NCBI GenBank assembly: GCA_017508895.1
Contig: JAFWRA010000001.1
Coordinates: 1-14,703, forward strand
Origin: Bacteroidales bacterium
Lineage (GTDB): Bacteria > Bacteroidota > Bacteroidia > Bacteroidales > F082
Length of the DNA: 14,703 bases
Direction of reading: 5' to 3'
Shown here one piece after another: positions 7,332 to 12,412 of this stretch. A program made the position numbers and the translations under genes. The notes beneath the pieces are model-generated. The model searched no databases. It saw only the letters and a program-made list of their open reading frames with translations, and was not told where the DNA came from. Numbering within the stretch: position 1 is the first letter of the stretch; each line of letters opens with the position of its first letter.

Positions 7332-7363
7332 CAAAAATACAGCAAAAACCGCAAGAAAAACAA
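7332..7363 (-). promoter_or_regulatory. Promoter for the C10 protease gene
   Basis: Minus-strand TATTTTTG (7339-7332) fits TAnnTTTG, with TTG (7363-7361) 21 bp upstream. The distance from the -7 element to the ATG at 7314 is 17 bp, giving a very short leader. Confidence 0.45.
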
Positions 7364-7393
7364 TTCCATCAGCAAATCCACTATTATTTTAAG

Positions 7394-7414
7394 AAAAAAC
7401 ATTGATTGTCAATG
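7394..7414 (-). terminator. Possible weak intrinsic terminator after the 7456-9129 gene
   Basis: On the minus strand CATTG-ACAAT-CAATG (7414-7400) can fold into a 5 bp stem with a 5 nt loop, followed directly by TTTTTT (7399-7394). It lies about 42 bp past the stop at 7456. The stem is short and AT-rich, so termination would be inefficient; confidence is low. Confidence 0.35.
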
Positions 7415-7455
7415 AATTACAATATTGTTTTCCACTAATAAGATTCGCAAAAATC

Positions 7456-9129
7456 CTAAAAACTCTTCACCCACTTCCCTGTTTCAACCATCTTTCCATT
7501 GGCAATCACGTTCCAAACATAAACACCTTCAGCCCAATCTCCAGCATCAATCTCCGTCACATCCTCTGTAATATCTTGTCTATGCACAAGCCTCCCATTC
7601 ACATCATACACCTCCACCCGCGCATCCTGCAATCCTGTGCGAATATTCAACACATCCTTCCCCGGATTAGGATAGGCAATGGCCACCTTCAGCCCATTCT
7701 CATGCGCCTCCTCGATACCCACAAAAGCCTCGGCGGGAAACTTTACAACAGAAGTTGCACCTATATTAAAGTCATCAAGTTTTATTGATTCCAAAACCAA
7801 CAAGACACCATCATCGTTTGTCAAAGAAATACTTTCAGCAACATAACATTGGCGGTCTGAATCAGTGCCATAGTAAACTGTTTGTATCGTGTTGAAGTCT
7901 TCATCAAATCTTTCAATGACTATCCATGAATCACCGTAATCAAATCCCACATTCAATGAATAACAGAAATAAACTGAATGGTCGTCGCCAACCTCAACAG
8001 CCTTACATTCAGCCACAAAGTCATGGTCATCAGACTTACGCTCAATTTCATTGGTAATGGGAACGATTTCTTGCGTGTTTTCAATGTCATCGTCAAATTC
8101 GTACAGGAAGCAATTGCTTTTTCCCGCCGAACTATGCCTGCTTGAACGGGTGGCCATATAAGTCGTGTTATGGTCGCTCCGAACGACCGACACATCGTCA
8201 AACCAATAAAATCCGCCGCCGTTACCACCTGGATGCACCAGTTTTCTTGTTCTTAACAAGTTAAAGTCTTTGTCCAAATATGCTACAGTTCCGGCATATT
8301 CACGGTTTTCGCCAACACTATTTGGTGCAGGTGGCGTGTTTTGCTGACGGCTGTAATATATGTATCCATAATCTGTGCTTACCATTTGCTCACGCCAAAA
8401 CGCCCCTTGCCACTGCATACCGGAATAATTAGTTTCAATGCCGACATTGGCCAACAAATCACCTTCAAAGTTCATCCTGAAGAAAAACAGAGAATCTTTT
8501 CCTGTTGGATTGCTGGTTAGACTCACACTTTTTGTGTAGGCACCCACAATATAGCCATCATCAAGAATAGCGGAATGCATGAAAATATTGCCGCTTGCGT
8601 CGCATGGCAGCATGTTATCCTGCCCTTGAGCCGTATCAATTGGAAAACTGTACTCAAAACTCTCCACGATTTCCAAATCATCGTTGAGTTTGTAAAGTCC
8701 AAGAATGGCATCAGTTGGCGGGTTTTCATAGTTCAAAAAGTAGTTGAAGTAATCAGGGTCATGGTCAGGGCTGTACGACATCAGCGCAAAAACCTCTCCG
8801 TTCTCATTTTCAAACACATACGGATTATAGGACGAACCCCAATAGCTATCTCTAAAATAATCCATTTGCGCCAATTCTTCTCCGTCAGCCGATAATGCTA
8901 TCAAGGCATTGTGAGGCGGATAGAAATTGGGATAAGAGCCGTCATTGTAAAGCAACTGGGCACTGATAATAATTCGCCCATCCGACAATTCGTATGCGCA
9001 ATACTGGCGAGTCATTTCTGGATCTGCCATGTAATAAGGGATGGAGTATTCCCACTCCTGCCCGAAGGCATTTACTCCGAATAACAGCGCAAGGGCAAAG
9101 GCGACTGAAAGTTTGAAATTTATGTTCAT
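7456..9129 (-). CDS. T9SS-exported surface protein, paralog A
   Basis: 557 residues from ATG 9129-9127. The frame opens at another ATG (9153), but the promoter -7 element (9162-9155) sits on top of that position, and the shorter form begins with a proper signal peptide (MNINFKLSVAFALALLFGVN, then AFGQ). The mature body (about 25-460) is a run of beta-rich blades with recurring phrases such as CAYELSDGRIIISA, YPYVFEN-like NPYVFENENGEVFALMS, AILGLYKLNDDLE, TDYGYIYYS, VAYLDKDFN, and DSWIVIERFDEDF. This suggests a beta-propeller-like fold, but I recognise no named family or active site. Residues 464-481 (FPAEAFVGIEEAHENGLK) link to the sorting domain 482-557 (AYPNPGKDVLNIRTG...GKWVKSF), so the product should reach the surface by T9SS. 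It is a paralog of the 10702-12408 gene, similar along the whole length. Function is unknown; adhesion or glycan binding is only a guess. Confidence 0.85.
   Translation of the reverse strand: MNINFKLSVAFALALLFGVNAFGQEWEYSIPYYMADPEMTRQYCAYELSDGRIIISAQLLYNDGSYPNFYPPHNALIALSADGEELAQMDYFRDSYWGSSYNPYVFENENGEVFALMSYSPDHDPDYFNYFLNYENPPTDAILGLYKLNDDLEIVESFEYSFPIDTAQGQDNMLPCDASGNIFMHSAILDDGYIVGAYTKSVSLTSNPTGKDSLFFFRMNFEGDLLANVGIETNYSGMQWQGAFWREQMVSTDYGYIYYSRQQNTPPAPNSVGENREYAGTVAYLDKDFNLLRTRKLVHPGGNGGGFYWFDDVSVVRSDHNTTYMATRSSRHSSAGKSNCFLYEFDDDIENTQEIVPITNEIERKSDDHDFVAECKAVEVGDDHSVYFCYSLNVGFDYGDSWIVIERFDEDFNTIQTVYYGTDSDRQCYVAESISLTNDDGVLLVLESIKLDDFNIGATSVVKFPAEAFVGIEEAHENGLKVAIAYPNPGKDVLNIRTGLQDARVEVYDVNGRLVHRQDITEDVTEIDAGDWAEGVYVWNVIANGKMVETGKWVKSF
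7459..7740 (-). repeat. T9SS sorting-domain cassette, copy 1
   Basis: The DNA coding for the linker (from FPAEAFVGIEEAHENGLK) plus sorting domain of paralog A. It is nearly the same as 10705-10998: by eye close to nine in ten bases agree over about 160 bp (7580-7741 against 10840-11000), with a 35-base run identical (7640-7674 and 10898-10932). The protein bodies upstream agree much less. Confidence 0.75.
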
Positions 9130-9154
9130 GGCATCGCGTTTTTGAATTTGCATC

Positions 9155-9188
9155 CAAAATTATAGCAAAAACCTAAGCCATTTGCAAA
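9155..9188 (-). promoter_or_regulatory. Promoter for paralog A
   Basis: Minus-strand TAATTTTG (9162-9155) matches TAnnTTTG, with a full TTTG (9188-9185) 22 bp upstream. Transcription near 9148 would exclude the ATG at 9153 and so decides in favour of the start at 9129. Confidence 0.5.
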
Positions 9189-9190
9189 AA

Positions 9191-9235
9191 TCACACACAC
9201 ATTTCACACACATTTTGGGCTATTTTACCCCAAAA
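9191..9235. repeat. CA-rich short direct repeat followed by an inverted repeat
   Basis: TCACACACACATTT (9191-9204) is repeated imperfectly 13 bp on as TCACACACATTTT (9204-9216). It runs into a perfect 7 bp inverted repeat, TTTTGGG (9213-9219) and CCCAAAA (9229-9235), with a 9 nt loop. It lies just upstream of the -33 box of paralog A, between two divergent promoters. It could be an operator; nothing more can be said. Confidence 0.35.
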
Positions 9236-9288
9236 GGCAACGTCAAATGACATGAACCGCTTAGTGAGATACGCATTTCTTTCAAATT

Positions 9289-9343
9289 ACCGAACAATTC
9301 TTCCACAAATAACCGAACAAATTTGTAATAAACAACCGAAAAA
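9289..9343 (+). repeat. Three direct repeats spaced exactly 23 bp, upstream of the ATPase gene
   Basis: ACCGAACAA occurs at 9289-9297 and 9312-9320, and ACCGAAAAA at 9335-9343: three copies, each starting 23 bp after the last. The first two also share the preceding CAAAT (CAAATTACCGAACAA and CAAATAACCGAACAA). They end 12 bp before the -33 TTG of the plus-strand promoter. The regular spacing of a little over two helical turns is what one expects for repeated sites of an activator or repressor. The regulator is not identifiable. Confidence 0.5.
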
Positions 9344-9355
9344 CTCAGGTTTTCC

Positions 9356-9386
9356 TTGCATAATTCAAACATTATCAGTATTTTTG
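9356..9386 (+). promoter_or_regulatory. Promoter for the AAA/DUF4143 ATPase gene
   Basis: TTG (9356-9358) lies 20 bp before TATTTTTG (9379-9386), which fits TAnnTTTG exactly. Transcription would start near 9393, about 24 nt ahead of the ATG at 9417. This is the only plus-strand promoter I found for an intact gene. Confidence 0.55.
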
Positions 9387-9416
9387 CACCCTCAATAACA
9401 AAGAACACATTTTATT

Positions 9417-10694
9417 ATGTCAAATAACTACATGCCAAGGATAGCCGACGGCCTGCTTACCCGAAAATTGGCGGGTAAAGGCGCCGTATTGATAGAAGGT
9501 CCCAAATGGTGCGGAAAAACAACCACCGCCAAGCAACAGGCCAAGAGCATACTTGACCTTGGTGACAGCGGCGTTTTGAAACAAAGTCTGCAGATGGTGG
9601 ACCTCAGTACTAAAACGCTTCTATTAGGCGACACACCGCGATTGATTGACGAATGGCAAACAATACCTCCGCTGTGGGATAGCATCCGTGATGAGGTTGA
9701 CAAACGCGGCAATTTCTCACAATTCATCCTGACAGGCTCATCGGTGCTCCCTCAAGCCGATGAGACCATACATAGTGGCACGGGACGTTTTGGTAGAATT
9801 AAGATGCGGCCCATGACACTATTTGAATCAGGTGAATCGTCCGGAAAAGTAAGTCTGAAGCAGCTTTTCAATGGGAATGGCATTGAACCCGTCACCTGCG
9901 AGACCAACCTCGATCAAATAGCCTATCTTATTTGTCGAGGCGGCTGGCCAATGGCAACATTCTTAAGTGGCGAAATTGCATTGGATCAAGCGTTTGACTA
10001 TGTCGATTCGGTAGCCGAGCGTGATATCCAACGGGTGGATGGTGTAAAACGGAGTCCAGAACGCACACGGCTTCTTTTGCGTTCCTACGCCCGAAACATC
10101 TCGCAGCAGGTCTCATACGGCACCATCAAAGCCGACATGCTTTCGAACGATTCAAAGACACTCGACGAAGACACTGTGGCGGATTACATCAAGGCCCTCA
10201 AAAAGTTGTTCGTCATAGAAGACCTCGAAGCATGGAATCCGAACTTACGCAGCAAATCAGCCATTCGCACCGGTGACACCAGGCATTTCGTTGACCCAAG
10301 TATAGGGACGGCATCGCTTGGTTTGGGTCCTGACGATTTGATGAACGATTTGGATTCATTCGGTCTTTTCTTTGAGGACTTGGCGGTTCGAGACCTTCGG
10401 GTATTCGCCGAAGCACTTGACGGTAAATTGTATCATTATCGCGACAGTTCTGGTTTGGAATGCGACACCGTCCTGCATCGCCGCAACGGCACATACGCCT
10501 TGATCGAAGTCAAGCTGGGGGGCGAGAAACTAATCAACGACGGTGTTGCCGCCTTGAAGGAGTTAGCCGATACCATCGACACCACCCGTATGCCGAAGCC
10601 TTCATTTATGATGGTGCTTACTGCCGTAGGGCAATATGCCTATCAACGGCAAGACGGAGTGTTTGTGGTTCCTATTGGCTGCCTCAGGGATTAA
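9417..10694 (+). CDS. AAA-family ATPase with DUF4143 / PD-(D/E)XK-like C-terminal domain
   Basis: 425 residues; the only intact plus-strand gene. The start at 9417 gives MSNNYMPRIADGLLTRKLAG; Met6 is an alternative because family members often begin near MPRIAD. The AAA_14 domain has a Walker A, GPKWCGKTT (Lys34, Thr35), a Walker B, RLIDEWQ (Asp78, Glu79), and the conserved ILTGSS (104-109). The C-terminal DUF4143 part carries ECDTVL (Glu348, Asp350) and IEVKLGG (Glu364, Lys366), the spacing of a PD-(D/E)XK nuclease-like core. Such proteins are abundant and often multi-copy in Bacteroidales and gut archaea; their role is not established, and no partner gene adjoins it here. It is cytoplasmic. 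Its stop is 7 bp from the convergent stop of paralog B, with no room for a terminator, and it separates two tandem paralogs, which points to later insertion. Three 23-bp-spaced repeats precede its promoter. Confidence 0.9.
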   Translation: MSNNYMPRIADGLLTRKLAGKGAVLIEGPKWCGKTTTAKQQAKSILDLGDSGVLKQSLQMVDLSTKTLLLGDTPRLIDEWQTIPPLWDSIRDEVDKRGNFSQFILTGSSVLPQADETIHSGTGRFGRIKMRPMTLFESGESSGKVSLKQLFNGNGIEPVTCETNLDQIAYLICRGGWPMATFLSGEIALDQAFDYVDSVAERDIQRVDGVKRSPERTRLLLRSYARNISQQVSYGTIKADMLSNDSKTLDEDTVADYIKALKKLFVIEDLEAWNPNLRSKSAIRTGDTRHFVDPSIGTASLGLGPDDLMNDLDSFGLFFEDLAVRDLRVFAEALDGKLYHYRDSSGLECDTVLHRRNGTYALIEVKLGGEKLINDGVAALKELADTIDTTRMPKPSFMMVLTAVGQYAYQRQDGVFVVPIGCLRD

Positions 10695-10701
10695 TGGATT
10701 T

Positions 10702-12408
10702 TTATTTCTTCACCCACTTCCCACTCTCCGCTTCGATCACTGATCCTGTCGAGATACCAGCCACCACCTTCCAAACATAAGTCCCCTCACTCCAATTCGT
10801 CGTATTGATGGCGGTGACATTCTCAATAATATCCTGACTATGCACAAGCCTCCCAATCATATCATACACCTCCACCCGCGCATCCTTCAATCCCGTCCGA
10901 ATATTCAACACATCCTTCCCCGGATTAGGATATGCGATGGCTACTTTCAAGCCATTTTCGTGGGCCTCCTCGATACCCACAAAAGCCTCGGCGGGGAATT
11001 TGGTGACCGTTGTCCACCGTTGCTGTGGATTATCGATGTTTTTTGTTTCAGTCGTTAAAAGAACGCCGCCGTCTTTTGTCGTAGTGATACTTTCCGCCCA
11101 GCAAAACAAATCGTCGGAACCATTACCGTAATACACCGTGGATATGTTTTCAAAGTTTTCATCAAGCCGTTCTATCACAACCCATGAATCGTTTAACATT
11201 GATATTCCACAAGCCATAGAATAACAGAACAGCAATGTGTTGTTATCAGTGGCATCTACAGCTCTACTAAGAGCCACAAAGTCCCAGTCATTGGTTCCTC
11301 GTTCAATCTGGCGAATGATAGGCGCGTTGTTTTGAACACCTTCAATGTCATCATCAAACTCATACAGACGGCAATCCTCATACGATTGGTCATAATTTGA
11401 AATTGTTTCCGTTGCAACGTATGTTGTATTATGCCCACTTCTTATTATGGCCATATCTTCAAAATAGTTGTCTTCCCATTCATTCCCGTCCGACTGTCTG
11501 AAAGCCTTGTATTTCAAAACATTGAATTCCTTATCCAAATAGAATATGGTTCCATCGTCATAAGCCCGATTCGCGTCTTTTTTGTCTGAAAAGCCAAAAT
11601 AATAGGGCGGCATGGGATTATAATAGATATACCCATAATCCGTTGCCAAAAGTTGTTCACGCCTTAGTTTCTCCTGCCATGGACTGCCTGAAGTTGTCAT
11701 CTGATAACCGACATTTGCAAGCAATTCGCCATCAAAACTCATCCTGAAAAAAAACAAGGAATCATAACCTTGAAGAGGCTGATGGCCAAAACTGACATTC
11801 TTGGTGTAAGCACCCACAATGTTGTCCTCGTCGATAATCGCCGAATGGATGAAAATGTTTCCACTATAATGGCAGCACCACCAGGCCCATCCCTGATAAT
11901 ATCTGGCTTCGTAATTATCAATAGGATAGCTGTATTCATGGCTTTCCTCAACCTCTAATTGATCGTCAAGTTTATACAGCCCAAGGATGGCATCTTCAGG
12001 TGGATTGTCATAGTTCTGATAATAGTTGAAATATGCCGTATCATGATCAGGACTATATGACATCAATGCAAACACCTCGCCGTCTGAGTTCTCAAACACA
12101 TACGGGTAATAGGATGCGCCCCAATATCCAGGCTTGAAAAAGTCATTCTCCGCAAGCACCTCCCCGTCAGGCGACAAGGTAATCATAGCAGGATGGGGTG
12201 GGTAGAAATTAGACCCCATTCCGCTTTGGAAACAACAAGCGGAACAGACAATAATTCTCCCGTCCGACAATTCGTAGGCACAATACTGATGCGTCATTTC
12301 CTCATCTGACATATCATAAGGAATAGAGTGTTCCCACACCTGCGCAATGACCTTGATCCCAAACATCAGCAGGAGCGCAAGCAGGGTGAAAAGTCTTGTT
12401 GTTTTCAT
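10702..12408 (-). CDS. T9SS-exported surface protein, paralog B
   Basis: 568 residues from ATG 12408-12406, starting with a signal peptide (MKTTRLFTLLALLLMFGIKV, then IAQ). It is similar to paralog A along its entire body: HQYCAYELSDGRIIVCS, PYVFENSDGEVFALMSYSPD, AILGLYKLDDQLE, SLFFFRMSFDGELLANVG, TDYGYIYYN, and DSWVVIERLDENF, about half the residues by eye. A beta-propeller-like fold is inferred and no catalytic motif is recognised. Linker and sorting domain (about 471-568) are nearly identical to those of paralog A, but the last hairpin is altered: VVAGISTGSVIEAESGKWVKK in place of VIANGKMVETGKWVKSF, an insertion of several residues just before the GKW strand. The start lies only 4 bp after the stop of the BspA-like gene, so the two are co-transcribed and probably translationally coupled. 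No separate promoter was found. Confidence 0.85.
   Translation of the reverse strand: MKTTRLFTLLALLLMFGIKVIAQVWEHSIPYDMSDEEMTHQYCAYELSDGRIIVCSACCFQSGMGSNFYPPHPAMITLSPDGEVLAENDFFKPGYWGASYYPYVFENSDGEVFALMSYSPDHDTAYFNYYQNYDNPPEDAILGLYKLDDQLEVEESHEYSYPIDNYEARYYQGWAWWCCHYSGNIFIHSAIIDEDNIVGAYTKNVSFGHQPLQGYDSLFFFRMSFDGELLANVGYQMTTSGSPWQEKLRREQLLATDYGYIYYNPMPPYYFGFSDKKDANRAYDDGTIFYLDKEFNVLKYKAFRQSDGNEWEDNYFEDMAIIRSGHNTTYVATETISNYDQSYEDCRLYEFDDDIEGVQNNAPIIRQIERGTNDWDFVALSRAVDATDNNTLLFCYSMACGISMLNDSWVVIERLDENFENISTVYYGNGSDDLFCWAESITTTKDGGVLLTTETKNIDNPQQRWTTVTKFPAEAFVGIEEAHENGLKVAIAYPNPGKDVLNIRTGLKDARVEVYDMIGRLVHSQDIIENVTAINTTNWSEGTYVWKVVAGISTGSVIEAESGKWVKK
10705..10998 (-). repeat. T9SS sorting-domain cassette, copy 2
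   Basis: The linker plus sorting-domain coding DNA of paralog B, the counterpart of 7459-7740. It shares a 35-base identical run (10898-10932). The stretch nearest the stop differs by the inserted residues of the last hairpin. In that part (INTTNWSEGTYVWKV) it is instead closer to the BspA-like gene copy at 12416-12640, which suggests a mosaic. Confidence 0.7.
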
Positions 12409-12412
12409 TGAA

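Noticed and set aside
9220..9408. 62-residue minus-strand open frame in the divergent spacer
   Set aside because: It covers the plus-strand promoter and the 23-bp repeats, has no promoter of its own that I can see, and shows no recognisable motif.
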